From an uncultured Ruminococcus sp. (GTDB taxonomy: Bacteria; Bacillota; Clostridia; Oscillospirales; Acutalibacteraceae): a DNA stretch of 64,000 bases. Every line of letters starts with the position of its first letter. Within the stretch, counting starts at the first letter, position 1. The translations under genes were made by a program, and so were the position numbers. The stretch is from positions 17,429 through 81,428 of the forward strand of contig CACWOX010000013.1 in NCBI GenBank assembly GCA_902762615.1. Reading direction: 5' to 3'. Positions 25,854 through 35,541 of this stretch are shown here, piece by piece. Under the pieces are notes generated by a model. That model worked only from the letters and a program-made list of their open reading frames with translations, did not search any database and had not been told where the DNA came from.

Positions 25854-25875
25854 GAACATATGAACGATTGTTCAT
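25852..25875 (+). promoter_or_regulatory. ArsR/SmtB-like operator
   Basis: ATGAAC-GATT-GTTCAT (25860-25875) is a perfect inverted repeat, preceded by a further ATGAACAT half-site overlapping the -10. ATATGAAC...GTTCAT boxes are typical of ArsR/SmtB metal-sensing repressors. No such regulator is encoded nearby. Confidence 0.55.
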
Positions 25876-25915
25876 CCATTTAATTTAAGCTGTTCTCGAA
25901 CGGAGTGGAAAGTTT

Positions 25916-26407
25916 ATGAGCAAAAACAAAGAGCATCTGCCCATGATAGGAGTGGGACCGCTGTGCGTAGGCGTGATGATTGTGCTGACCGCGAGCGGCA
26001 TTCTGCTTTCGCGCATGGGACTGATGGAGACAGGAAAAATAGCAGCCTTGCAAGTGCCTTTTTTCATAGCGGGCTGTCTGTTGGTCATCGGAGGATTGAG
26101 CCTCTATGCCGGAGCGCTGTTTTTTTCCGGAATTGACAGCCACATCAAACAAAATACACTGGCGCAGACAGGCGTGTATGCCTGCGTCAGAAACCCTATT
26201 TATTCGGCGTTTATGATGTTCTGCACTGCCGCGCTGTGCTTTGAAGGCAACGCGCTTCTGCTGGTGCTGCCGCCGATATTCTGGCTTTGGATGACAGTGC
26301 TGATGAAGCACACGGAGGAAAAATGGCTGCTTGCGCTGCACGGCGACGTCTACAGGGATTACTGCCACCGGGTCAACCGCTGTCTTCCGTGGTTGCCGAA
26401 GAAATGA
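25916..26407 (+). CDS. Isoprenylcysteine carboxyl methyltransferase-like membrane protein
   Basis: A 163-residue protein with four membrane helices and the ICMT/PEMT-type methyltransferase signature in its second half: GVYACVRNPIYSAF, then HTEEKWLLALHGDVYRDYCHRVNRCLPW. These residues bind SAM and the lipid-soluble substrate in the family. The bacterial substrate is unknown; members often neighbour metal or stress genes. It has its own promoter with an ArsR-like box, which hints at metal or stress induction. Confidence 0.85.
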   Translation: MSKNKEHLPMIGVGPLCVGVMIVLTASGILLSRMGLMETGKIAALQVPFFIAGCLLVIGGLSLYAGALFFSGIDSHIKQNTLAQTGVYACVRNPIYSAFMMFCTAALCFEGNALLLVLPPIFWLWMTVLMKHTEEKWLLALHGDVYRDYCHRVNRCLPWLPKK

Positions 26408-26515
26408 AAAAGACATGAATACAAGCAATCAGTCAACCGATATTTAGGCAAACGCGTTATGCGTAAATGATTTACAATGTTATAAAAAATCAACCGCAAA
26501 GGAGAGAATAGAAAA

Positions 26516-27214
26516 ATGTTTCTTGAAATCAACGATCTGGTCAAATATTACGGCAGCGGTGAAAGCCGCGTCAAGGTGCTCCAAGGCATCACCGCCGGAG
26601 TGGAAAAGGGCAAAATCTGCGTCATTCTCGGCTCCTCGGGCTGCGGCAAATCGACGCTGCTCAATATCGTCGGCGGCATAGAGAAGCCAGACGGCGGCTA
26701 TGTCAGCATCAACGGCGAAAAGCTCGCGGATATGAGCGAAAAGGAGCTCACGCAGTACCGCCGCAAGCACCTCGGCTATGTCTTTCAGTTTTACAACCTG
26801 ATCCCCAATCTTACTGTCCGCGAGAATATTGAGGTGGGCGCGTATCTCGGCAGCAACACTCTCGACGTGGACGAACTGATGAAGACCCTCGGTCTGTGGG
26901 AGCACCGCAACAAAATTTCCAATCAGCTTTCGGGCGGACAGCAGCAGCGCACGGCAATCGGACGCGCCATTGTCAAGAATCCCGATATCCTGCTCTGCGA
27001 CGAACCGACGGGCGCTTTGGATTACGCCACATCAAAAGAACTGCTCAAGCTGCTGGAGGAGCTTAACAAAAAATACGGCAACACCATCGTCATTGTCACC
27101 CACAACGATGCCATCAAGAATATGGCGGATCAGGTCATCAAGCTGCGAGACGGTCAGGTGCACAGGAATTACATGAACGAGCAAAAGATCGCCGCAGCCG
27201 ATCTTGATTGGTAA
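26516..27214 (+). CDS. ABC transporter ATP-binding protein, MacB/LolD type
   Basis: A 232-residue ATPase. Walker [10 protein letters not shown] (39-47), Q-loop [14 protein letters not shown], signature LSGGQQQR, Walker [13 protein letters not shown] and the H-loop VTHND are complete. The EPTGALD form and the long AYLGS segment place it in the LolD/MacB/FtsE class that serves permeases of the FtsX/MacB kind, here the next gene (22 bases on). Such exporters move peptides or lipids or act as mechanotransmitters rather than importing solutes. Confidence 0.95.
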   Translation: MFLEINDLVKYYGSGESRVKVLQGITAGVEKGKICVILGSSGCGKSTLLNIVGGIEKPDGGYVSINGEKLADMSEKELTQYRRKHLGYVFQFYNLIPNLTVRENIEVGAYLGSNTLDVDELMKTLGLWEHRNKISNQLSGGQQQRTAIGRAIVKNPDILLCDEPTGALDYATSKELLKLLEELNKKYGNTIVIVTHNDAIKNMADQVIKLRDGQVHRNYMNEQKIAAADLDW

Positions 27215-27236
27215 TCGCGGAGGTGGGTGATACAAA

Positions 27237-29507
27237 ATGAAAAAAGTCAAAAACCCGCTTCGCAAACGTCTGCTTCGTGAGCTTTTTCACGACTTCGGCA
27301 AATATGTGGTGGTATTCACCTTTATATCTGCGACAATCGCAATGGTCTCGGGCTTTTTAGTCTCGGACATCAGCCTGAAAACCACCTACGACGAGAGCTT
27401 TGAGAAATACACCGTCGAGGACGGACATTTTTCCCTTCTTATGCCTGCCGAAGATGATTTCTTTGCCGATATGGAACGGCTCTACAAGGTAAAGGTATAC
27501 GAAAATTTCTACGCCGACCGCGAATCGGCTGACGGCAGCACCGTGCGCATGTACAAAATGCGCAGCGACGTGAACCGCGCCGACCTGCTCAAAGGGGCAT
27601 TTCCTGCCAGATTAAGCGACATTGCCATTGACCGGCTTTACGCCGAGAACAACGATATTTCTATCGGTGACAGCATGGTCATCGAGGGCAGGTCCTTCCG
27701 TGTCTGCGGATTGGTGGCGCTCAGTGATTACAGCGCACTTTTCAAGAACAACACCGACATGATGTTTGACGCAAAGCAATTCACCGTTGCGCTTGTGACA
27801 GATATCGACTTCAATGTCATTCAGAACAGCGATTTGAAATTCTGCTACAGCTGGGTCAACGATGACCGCACGCTTTCCGAGGACGACTGCAAGGCAAAAG
27901 CAGAGGACATAATGGAATGGCTTGCCGACCGCGCTATTCTCACCGACTTTCTCAGGCGCAGCGACAATCAGGCTATCCAGTTTACAGGCACCGACATGGG
28001 CAGCGACAAGGCGATGATCATTGCTCTGCTTTATGTGGTAATGGGCGTTATGGCATTCATCTTTGCCGTGACCACCTCCAACACTATCGAGCAGGAAGCT
28101 GCCGTCATCGGCACACTTCGCGCTTCGGGCTACACACGCGGCGAGCTGCTTCGCCACTACATTGCCCTGCCAATCATCGTCTCGATGATCGGCGCGGTGG
28201 TGGGCAATATTCTCGGCTACACGGTGCTGAAAGATTACTTTGCACGGCTGTACCTGCACAGCTATTCGCTCACCAAATACCGCACGGTCTGGAGCTCGGA
28301 AGCCTTCTGGCTGACAACTGCCGCACCGCTTGCCATTCTGCTGGCTGTCAATCTCATTGTCATCAGCCGCAAGCTCCGGCTCTCGCCACTGAAATTCCTT
28401 CGCCGTGAGCTTACCAGCCGCACCAAAAAGCGGGTCATGCGGCTTTCGCACCGAATGAGCTTCCTCACGCGCTTCCGACTGAGGGTGATTTTCCAGAATA
28501 TCCCCTCTTATCTCACCCTGTTTGTGGGAATTCTCTTTGCCAACGTGCTGCTGCTCTTCGGAATCATGATGTCGCCCCTGCTGGAGCAATTCCGCACTGA
28601 GGTGCTCGACAGCAAGATCGCAAGCTATCAGTATATCCTCCGGGCACCCGTTTCGACCAGCGATGCTGACGCCGAGAAATACTGCCTGAGCGAATTGCTC
28701 GACAAGCCCTCCAAGGAGGAGATCATGATCTACGGCATTTCGCCCGACAGCCAATATTACAGCAATTTCTCCGATACAAAAATTCCTGCCAGCAAGGGTG
28801 AGGTTCTCATATCCGAGGGCTATATGGAGAAGTATCACATCAACGCCGGAGACAATGTGGAGCTTAAAGAGAAATACAGCAGCAAGACCTACACCTTTAA
28901 GGTGGCAGATGTGGTGCATTATCCTGCATCGCTCGCCGTATTTATGAATGACGACCTCTTCCGCGACACCTTCGACAAGGACGACGATTATTTCACAGGC
29001 TATTTAAGCGACCGCAAGCTGACCGACATCAGGGACGAATACGTCGCCTCCGTCATCACCGAACATGATCTGGTCGTGGTTGCCGACCAGCTTGACGACA
29101 GCATGGGTCTGGTATTCCCGATCATGGGCGGCTTTGCGATTCTGCTCTATATGCTGATGATCTACATGCTTTCCAAGCTGATTCTCGAAAAGAACGCGCA
29201 GTCCATCTCCATGACCAAGATTTTAGGCTACACCGGACGGGAAATCGGAAAGCTCTACATCACATCAACGGCGTGGGTCGTGATCCTCTCGCTCTTTGCG
29301 ACGCTGCCCATTGCAGCCATATTCATGCGCTGGGTCTACGGAGAATTCATGCTGGAAATGCACGGCTGGCTGACATTCTTCGTCGCACCGATTACCTATG
29401 CCAAGATGCTCGCCATTGGCATTGTATCGTATTTTGTGATAGGCTCACTGCAATACCTGCGCATACGGCACATTCCCATGGAAAAAGCTCTGAAAAACAA
29501 CGAGTAA
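27237..29507 (+). CDS. ABC transporter permease, FtsX/MacB type
   Basis: A 756-residue permease with one N-terminal helix (about 24-46), an extracytoplasmic domain, three helices (about 258-380) forming a FtsX domain, a second N-terminal-type helix near 425-450, another outer domain and a second three-helix FtsX domain at the C-terminus (LVFPIMGGFAILLYMLMIYML...). This doubled layout is typical of Gram-positive FtsX-family permeases connected with antimicrobial-peptide resistance or export. A two-component system that often accompanies such pairs is absent here. Confidence 0.9.
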   Translation: MKKVKNPLRKRLLRELFHDFGKYVVVFTFISATIAMVSGFLVSDISLKTTYDESFEKYTVEDGHFSLLMPAEDDFFADMERLYKVKVYENFYADRESADGSTVRMYKMRSDVNRADLLKGAFPARLSDIAIDRLYAENNDISIGDSMVIEGRSFRVCGLVALSDYSALFKNNTDMMFDAKQFTVALVTDIDFNVIQNSDLKFCYSWVNDDRTLSEDDCKAKAEDIMEWLADRAILTDFLRRSDNQAIQFTGTDMGSDKAMIIALLYVVMGVMAFIFAVTTSNTIEQEAAVIGTLRASGYTRGELLRHYIALPIIVSMIGAVVGNILGYTVLKDYFARLYLHSYSLTKYRTVWSSEAFWLTTAAPLAILLAVNLIVISRKLRLSPLKFLRRELTSRTKKRVMRLSHRMSFLTRFRLRVIFQNIPSYLTLFVGILFANVLLLFGIMMSPLLEQFRTEVLDSKIASYQYILRAPVSTSDADAEKYCLSELLDKPSKEEIMIYGISPDSQYYSNFSDTKIPASKGEVLISEGYMEKYHINAGDNVELKEKYSSKTYTFKVADVVHYPASLAVFMNDDLFRDTFDKDDDYFTGYLSDRKLTDIRDEYVASVITEHDLVVVADQLDDSMGLVFPIMGGFAILLYMLMIYMLSKLILEKNAQSISMTKILGYTGREIGKLYITSTAWVVILSLFATLPIAAIFMRWVYGEFMLEMHGWLTFFVAPITYAKMLAIGIVSYFVIGSLQYLRIRHIPMEKALKNNE

Positions 29508-29528
29508 CCTATTCATGCATCCAAAAAA

Positions 29529-29578
29529 GCCTGCCGGTTTTCCGCTCATCAAAGAACGGAAGCCGACAGGCATTTTTT
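29529..29578. terminator. Bidirectional terminator
   Basis: GCCTG-CCGG...CCG pairs with CGG...CCG-CAGGC; A6 before and T6 after allow function in both directions, between the convergent ABC permease and purine permease genes. Confidence 0.88.
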
Positions 29579-29633
29579 AATTATCGTTATCGGAGCAAGC
29601 TATCGGATGATCCGGCGCTTGTCCGGAAAATCA

Positions 29634-30992
29634 TCAAAGCACACCGATGGCAGAGAGTGCCGAAAGGACATACTTGAGGACGAAAAGAAGAACGATGACA
29701 TACATGAGGGGGTGAATCTCCTTGAACTTGAGTCTTGCGATCTTGACTACAACATAGGCGATGAAGCCGAGTGCCAGACCGTCGGTGATGGAGTAGAAGA
29801 AGGGCATACCCACAACGGTGAGGAAACAGGGAATTGCCACTTCGATATCGCTCCAGTCGATGTCCTTCAGAGAAGCGCACATCATAACGCCGACAACGAT
29901 AAGGATCGGCGCGGTAGCTGCACTGGGGACAAGACCCACGATCGGTGAAAGGAAGAGACCGAGCAGGAAGCAAAGACCTGTCACGGTGGAGGTCAGACCG
30001 GTTCTGCCGCCTGCGGAGATGCCGGAGGTGGATTCCACATAGGTGGTGACGGTGGAGGTGCCAACCACAGCGCCTGTGGAAGTGGCGATAGCGTCAGCCA
30101 GCATAGCTCTCTCGATCTTGGGCAGATCGCCGTTCTCGTCGAGGTAGCCCGCCTTGTCGGCAGCGCCGATCAGTGTGCCGATGGTGTCGAACATATCGAC
30201 CAGCACGAGGGTGATCATTGTCGCAATAAGCGAGGCGATCGGAACCGAAAGCAGGTCGCCGAAGCTGGTAAAGCACTTGCCGAACATCGAGAAATCGAGG
30301 TAGGGAACCCAGCTTGTGGGAGCCGAAACGCCGATGTCGATTTTGAAAACAAACTGCATGACGCAGCCGATGACGGAGGTTGCGATCATCGAAATGAAGA
30401 GCGCTGCGGGAACCTTTGCCACTACCAGCACGATGGTAATGATCAGACCGACAATGGCAAGCAGCATGGCGGGATTGGCAAAGCTGCCCATGCCGACGGT
30501 GGTGGCAGCGGATTTCTCACCCACGACGATGCCTGCGTTGACAAAGCCGATAAGGGCGATAAAGAGACCGATGCCTGCGCCGAGAGCCTTCTTGAGACTC
30601 AGGGGAATAGCCTTGACCAAAGCGGTTCTTGCGCCGGTGACGGTGAGCAGAATGAAGATAAGACCTGCGATAAAGACGGCGGAGAGCGCTGCGCCTGCGG
30701 AAAGTCCGAACGCGCCGCAGAGGGTGAAGGAGAATACCGCGTTGAGTCCGAGACCCGGAGCCTGTGCCATGGGATAATTGGACAGCCAGCCGATAAGCCA
30801 TGTGCCGATGGCTGCCGCAATGCAGGTGGCAGTGATGACTGCCGTGTTGCTCATTCCGGCAGGAGTTCCCTCGCCCAGAATGGTCGGGTTAAGAAAGATG
30901 ATGTATGCCATCGTGAAGAATGTCGTCAGTCCGGCAATAATCTCTGTTCTTATGTTGGTGTTGTGTTCCTTGAGATGAAAGAGCTTTTCCAA
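29634..30992 (-). CDS. NCS2/AzgA family purine (guanine/hypoxanthine) permease
   Basis: A 452-residue membrane transporter of the AzgA branch of NCS2. The start NTNIRTEIIAGLTTFFTMAYI with FLNPTIL, and internal blocks GLGLNAVFSFTLCG and SSTVTTYVESTSGISAGGRTGLT-like residues (with TSTVTGLCF), are the family hallmarks. Imports hypoxanthine, guanine or adenine with protons. The start is TTG at 30992, preceded by GGAGGAAG at ideal spacing; no ATG fits the conserved N-terminus. I looked for a purine riboswitch in the leader and did not find the core. Confidence 0.93.
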   Translation of the reverse strand: MEKLFHLKEHNTNIRTEIIAGLTTFFTMAYIIFLNPTILGEGTPAGMSNTAVITATCIAAAIGTWLIGWLSNYPMAQAPGLGLNAVFSFTLCGAFGLSAGAALSAVFIAGLIFILLTVTGARTALVKAIPLSLKKALGAGIGLFIALIGFVNAGIVVGEKSAATTVGMGSFANPAMLLAIVGLIITIVLVVAKVPAALFISMIATSVIGCVMQFVFKIDIGVSAPTSWVPYLDFSMFGKCFTSFGDLLSVPIASLIATMITLVLVDMFDTIGTLIGAADKAGYLDENGDLPKIERAMLADAIATSTGAVVGTSTVTTYVESTSGISAGGRTGLTSTVTGLCFLLGLFLSPIVGLVPSAATAPILIVVGVMMCASLKDIDWSDIEVAIPCFLTVVGMPFFYSITDGLALGFIAYVVVKIARLKFKEIHPLMYVIVLLFVLKYVLSALSAIGVL

Positions 30993-31192
30993 AAAAACTT
31001 CCTCCTAAAAAATAATGTTGCCGCCTTGGTAGTTTGATAATGGCGATAAAAAAAACCTAAGTGGCACAAAAAAATTATATAATATTGTCAGCTCAAATGC
31101 AAGTCGCATTTTAAATATAATCGTACAACATTTTTGGATAAATTCACCCATTCACCACAGCAATAAAGATTCTGTCCGAGACACGGTTTCTC

Positions 31193-31221
31193 TTGCAAAA
31201 GTGAAGACTATATGATACAAT
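31193..31221 (+). promoter_or_regulatory. Promoter of the vanZ-like/galE operon
   Basis: TTGCAA (31193-31198), 17 bases, TACAAT (31216-31221). Confidence 0.6.
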
Positions 31222-31259
31222 GGTATTATAGAAATGTGTTGTCACGGAGGTAAGTTTGC

Positions 31260-31724
31260 TTGAAACTTCCATTCAGCCGCAGGTTTGCCGTATTTGCAGT
31301 CCTTACACTTGCATGGATGAGCGTGATTTTTTTCTTTTCGGCTCAGAACGGCAGCGAATCGTCGGGACTCAGCAGCAAATTGGTGGAACTGTTGTGCGCC
31401 ATTGTGCATTACAATCCCTCGCCTGACGTATTTTCAATACTGACATTTATCGTACGCAAAGGCGCTCACATGACCGAATTCGGCATTCTTGCCCTGCTCT
31501 GGCTGGGTACGCTGACCGGCGGCGCAGAGGGCTTTCCGTGGCGTTATCCGGCGGCTTTTGCACTGTCGTCGTTCTATGCCGCGACCGACGAAATACACCA
31601 GCTCTTCGTCAGCGAACGTGCGGGACAGGTTACCGACTGGCTGATCGACAGCACCGGCGCACTGTTTTTTCTGCTGTGCGCATGGTTTCTATCTAAATAT
31701 CTATTGAAAAGGATGATGAAATAA
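31260..31724 (+). CDS. VanZ-like family membrane protein
   Basis: A 154-residue protein with four membrane helices and the VanZ-like pattern: WMSVIFFFSAQ near the start, then RKGAHMTEFGILALL, and at the end of the third helix ATDEIHQLFVSERAGQVTDWLIDSTGA. VanZ proteins give low-level teicoplanin resistance in enterococci; the wide family has no known reaction. TTG start after CGGAGG. It overlaps galE by one base (TAATG), so the two are translationally coupled. Confidence 0.88.
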   Translation: MKLPFSRRFAVFAVLTLAWMSVIFFFSAQNGSESSGLSSKLVELLCAIVHYNPSPDVFSILTFIVRKGAHMTEFGILALLWLGTLTGGAEGFPWRYPAAFALSSFYAATDEIHQLFVSERAGQVTDWLIDSTGALFFLLCAWFLSKYLLKRMMK

Positions 31725-32731
31725 TGGCAATTCTCGTAACAGGCGGAGCCGGATTCATCGGCTCGCACACATGCGTCGTGCTTCAGGAGGCAGGATACGA
31801 CATTATTGTGGTCGATAATTTCTCCAATTCCAAGCCCGAAGCGCTGAGCCGCATCAAGAAAATCACAGGCAGGGATTTCAAATTCTATGAAGCCGACATT
31901 CTGGACGCGGAGGCAATGAAAAAGATCTTCGAGGAAAACGAGATCGAAGCGGTCATTCACTTTGCGGGTCTCAAGGCTGTGGGGGAATCGGTGGCTAAGC
32001 CAATCGAATATTACCACAACAACATCACCGGAAGCCTTGTGCTCTTTGACGCTATGCGCAGCCACGGTTGCAAAACCATTGTGTTCTCCTCCTCCGCCAC
32101 GGTTTACGGCATGAACAACCAGCCGCCCTTTGTCGAGACAATGCCCCTCTCCACCACCAATCCCTACGGCTCGACCAAGCTCTTCATCGAGGACATTCTG
32201 CGCGATATCTGCGTTTCCGACCCCGAATGGAGCGTCATGCTGCTCAGATACTTCAATCCCATTGGCGCTCATCCGTCGGGACTCATCGGTGAAAGCCCCA
32301 ACGACATTCCCAACAATCTCTTCCCCTACATCGCAAGCGTCGCTGTCGGCAGACTGGAAAAGCTGGGCGTATTCGGCAACGATTATCCCACCGTGGACGG
32401 CACAGGCGTGCGCGACTACATTCACGTTATGGACCTTGCCGACGGTCACGTCCGTGCGCTCAAATATGCCCTTGAACACAAAGGCGCCGAAGCGGTCAAT
32501 CTCGGCACAGGCAAGGGAACCAGCGTGCTTCAGGCGGTTGCGGCTTTTGAAGCGGGCAGCGGAATGCCTGTTCCCTATGTCATCAAGCCGCGCAGACCGG
32601 GCGATATAGCCGAATGTTACGCCGACTGCTCCAAGGCAAAGGAAATGCTCGGCTGGGAAGCAAAGCTCAATATGGAGGACATGTGCCGCGACGGCTGGAA
32701 TTTCATCAAAAACAACCCCAACGGTCTTTGA
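31724..32731 (+). CDS. galE: UDP-glucose 4-epimerase
   Basis: A 335-residue short-chain dehydrogenase that interconverts UDP-glucose and UDP-galactose for surface sugars and galactose use. NAD-binding GGAGFIGSHT (residues 6-15) and VVDNFSNS, catalytic Ser/Thr in FSSSATVYG and YxxxK in NPYGSTKLF, then RYFNPIGAHPSG and GDGTGVRDYIHV-type blocks (VDGTGVRDYIHVMDLADGH) are all canonical. Coupled to the VanZ-like gene; terminator follows. Confidence 0.96.
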   Translation: MAILVTGGAGFIGSHTCVVLQEAGYDIIVVDNFSNSKPEALSRIKKITGRDFKFYEADILDAEAMKKIFEENEIEAVIHFAGLKAVGESVAKPIEYYHNNITGSLVLFDAMRSHGCKTIVFSSSATVYGMNNQPPFVETMPLSTTNPYGSTKLFIEDILRDICVSDPEWSVMLLRYFNPIGAHPSGLIGESPNDIPNNLFPYIASVAVGRLEKLGVFGNDYPTVDGTGVRDYIHVMDLADGHVRALKYALEHKGAEAVNLGTGKGTSVLQAVAAFEAGSGMPVPYVIKPRRPGDIAECYADCSKAKEMLGWEAKLNMEDMCRDGWNFIKNNPNGL

Positions 32732-32784
32732 TTTGCTTTTTGCTTAGATTGGCAGAATCCTGCCAAAAAATGAGTAATTAAAAA

Positions 32785-32836
32785 GGGCTGTCACCTTTGG
32801 AAACGAAATCATTTCCAAGAGGGGCAGCCTGTTTTA
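32785..32836 (+). terminator. Terminator of galE
   Basis: GGGCTG...CCT-TTGGAAA pairs with TTTCCAA-AGGGG-CAGCC, followed by TGTTTTATT. Confidence 0.8.
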
Positions 32837-32899
32837 TTGACCTTTAAGCAGCTGCAGCGCTGAATCCTGCCTGCAAAGGATTTGTGTCACGGAATGATT

Positions 32900-33970
32900 C
32901 TACTCCTGATATAGAAAATCAATGCCCTCATTGTTTACCCTATCCATGAATTCCACGACCGCTTCATCCAGTTGCTCAATATGCTGCTTATAATTATCCA
33001 ATGTAATTCGTTGTTCCTGATCACCGAGGCTCTCAGTCATCATCCGGGTGATAGCAAGCGATCCGTGAATCGGATCTGCATAATCCGACAAATCCGTGAT
33101 GTATTCGGCATTATTAAAATTAACCGCATAAATCTCCACATTTTGATTTTTCAGAAGTGTTGAAAAAGCATAGTCCAGTGTGTGAAGATAGGCATTATAC
33201 AGCCCGTCCCTATAGGCTCTGTCCCACCATAACACGCTGTAGCAGGGGGTAAATAATATGAATTTTGTATTGGGATATTGCTTTATCTTTTCATCCAATG
33301 CCCGAATGTTTTCCTTCACCATATCAAACTGATACATTTCATCCTTCATGGGTATGGTCGGTGTTAATAAGGGGTTATAATTATCCAGAACACGTTTTGT
33401 TCCTGTCGGGGTCCACTGCATAAACCCATACGCCATTCCCGGGTCATAATCCGGATTCATAGACGTGCGTATCATATCCGGTATCTTGACAGCAAGGATA
33501 TCTCCGTTCCAAATGTATCCGACGTCATCAAACGGATTCTTATTGATGATAAAGGCAACCTCTTCGGGCATACCAGTATTATGGGGGGCTTTGTGAAAGG
33601 AAAATACATCCATCCCATAAAAGATATACTTTACATCATGCGAATCAAGGCTCAGATCCAGAAAATACTTTAAAGTCGAAGCAGGCGAAGAACTGGCAAC
33701 CGCCTTTACTACCTTTTTACACTGATATTTTTTCGCGAGGTCATCGGCATTGATGCTCATGACAACAGATGAACCCAGAAGAACACCGTCATAATCAAAA
33801 TTTCTGAGTACGCCGGGTACCTGATACTGATAGATTTTCTGTACTTCCTTCAGATTTGCGATCGGCTTATGATAAACGAAAAACGGGTCAAATACAAAAA
33901 CCAAAAGGGCAAGCGCGGAAAGAACAACGCACAGGGTTGAAAAAATACTTTGAGCATCTTTCTTTCATAT
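32900..33970 (-). CDS. SGNH-like membrane-anchored protein, partner of MBOAT acyltransferase
   Basis: A protein of 356 residues starting at ATG 33970 (MKEKDAQSIF...). A basic N-terminus and one helix (TLCVVLSALALLVFVF) anchor it; the rest is outside. The nucleophile block VLLGSSVVMS and, near the C-terminus, the Asp-x-x-His block YADPIHGS fit the SGNH/AlgJ/DltD-like fold. With the MBOAT gene 21 bases upstream it should complete an O-acyl-transfer pair: MBOAT moves the acyl group across the membrane, the SGNH protein transfers or removes it on a surface polymer. Target polymer unknown. AT-rich like the MBOAT gene. Confidence 0.75.
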
Positions 33971-33991
33971 TTATCGTTCACTTATCATCAC

Positions 33992-35458
33992 CTAAAAATT
34001 AAAGTACAGAAAAACAGTAACATCTGAAAAGAAAATAACACACAATGCCACCATGACAGCCAACAATATCATAGCGGCCGTTTTTGGCTTATGCTGATCT
34101 ACCCACTTCACGGTATCGTTTAGCATTCCGGCATAAACGCAGACTGTCAACAGAATGAGGGCATATACCATAAAAAATGTCGATACGCCATCAGACACGC
34201 CAAGCGTATTAATCACATACTCAATCACTTTCGTTTTAAACCCGGATAAACTGCCAAGCAGAGTCGTAATATGCCCTGTCACCCTGCCTGCAAATAATTG
34301 TTTGTAAAAAAGCAGGGCTTCCCCGACAGACTGGCTTCGGAACATTACCCACGCAAAATTGGTAAATACAAATGTAATGCAGATTCTGACGGTCCTGTTC
34401 AATTTTTCATAGGAAATCAGACTTTCCAGACAAATGGCAAGACCGTTGACAATTCCCCATACAACAAATGTCCAATTGGCTCCGTGCCATATGCCGCTCA
34501 GTAAAAACACGGTCATAATGTTTCTTAAATTTATTATTTTGCTGCATCTGCTTCCTCCGAGAGGATAGTAGACATATTCCGTAAAAAAAGAATTCAGCGT
34601 AATGTGCCATCTTTTCCAGAATTCCTTTACACTTGCCGACAGATAGGGCTGGTCGAAATTCCTCGGCAAATCAATGTTCATCATTTTACCGATACCTATT
34701 GCCATATCACTGTAAGCGCTGAAATCAAAGAATATCTGAAATGTATAAAAAAGCATGGTAACTGCGGCACTGGGAGTGTCCAGCGAATTTATCGAACTAA
34801 AGCCGGCATTTACCACCTTGCCGAGTTCGTCTGCCACCAATATCTTTTTTCCCAGTCCCAATGAAAAAATCCTGACGCCTTTGAGAAAATTGGCGGAGTG
34901 GAAGCTTTTTAATTCATTATTTTGAAACTGGGGAATCAGCTCACCGTGACGGACAATCGGTCCGGCTATCAGCTGGGGGAAATAACTGACAAACAGCGTA
35001 TAATCAACTAAACGGTAGTGGGACACCTTATTTTGAATCCTGTCAGCAATATAAGAAATCTGCTGAAAGGTAAAAAAACTGATTCCCAGAGGCAGCGCAA
35101 TGTGCTTTAAAACAAAATCCTGTTTAAAGATATTGTTAATATTCTCTATAAAGAAATTGTAATACTTATAATAAAACAACAGACCAAGATTAAATATAAT
35201 TGCAAAAAAACCGGTGCATTTTTTGAGAAAAACATTTTGCTCCCACTTTTTCAGCCCGTAACTGCACAGGTAATTTACCGTTACGCTGGCTAAAAGTATC
35301 AGCACATATGAATAATTCATATAACCGTAAAAAATAAATGAAAACAATATCAATGCTATTTTGCTTAATTCATATTGCCTAATACGGTTCAAACCGAAAT
35401 ATGTAATCAATACAGCCGGAAAAAACAGAAAAATAAAGATATAAGAATTAAAAAGCAT
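33992..35458 (-). CDS. MBOAT family O-acyltransferase (AlgI/DltB-like)
   Basis: A 488-residue polytopic enzyme with about 11-12 helices. The start MLFNSYIFIFLFFPAV and the motif block YYKYYNF, YFPQLIAGPIVRH, FFDFSAYSDMAIG and the invariant histidine in LSGIWHGANWTF are those of the AlgI/PatA branch that acetylates exported polysaccharide. It pairs with the SGNH protein downstream. I chose ATG 35458 over the in-frame TTG at 35467. Lower GC than surrounding housekeeping genes suggests a surface-modification cassette with its own history. Confidence 0.92.
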   Translation of the reverse strand: MLFNSYIFIFLFFPAVLITYFGLNRIRQYELSKIALILFSFIFYGYMNYSYVLILLASVTVNYLCSYGLKKWEQNVFLKKCTGFFAIIFNLGLLFYYKYYNFFIENINNIFKQDFVLKHIALPLGISFFTFQQISYIADRIQNKVSHYRLVDYTLFVSYFPQLIAGPIVRHGELIPQFQNNELKSFHSANFLKGVRIFSLGLGKKILVADELGKVVNAGFSSINSLDTPSAAVTMLFYTFQIFFDFSAYSDMAIGIGKMMNIDLPRNFDQPYLSASVKEFWKRWHITLNSFFTEYVYYPLGGSRCSKIINLRNIMTVFLLSGIWHGANWTFVVWGIVNGLAICLESLISYEKLNRTVRICITFVFTNFAWVMFRSQSVGEALLFYKQLFAGRVTGHITTLLGSLSGFKTKVIEYVINTLGVSDGVSTFFMVYALILLTVCVYAGMLNDTVKWVDQHKPKTAAMILLAVMVALCVIFFSDVTVFLYFNF

Positions 35459-35541
35459 GTTGATCAATATGCCGGCACAATACCGTCAGTAATCCTCCTA
35501 TTCTGTTTTTATTATTGCTATCAGATGTCCTTCAGACCAAT

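Noticed and set aside
30993..31110. Purine riboswitch before the NCS2 permease
   Set aside because: The leader has loosely pairing segments but not the conserved loop and junction sequences of the purine aptamer.
33904..33983. Apparent frameshift at the start of the SGNH gene
   Set aside because: A first reading suggested a broken start, but careful reading across the line boundary gives an intact frame from ATG 33970 with a normal membrane anchor.
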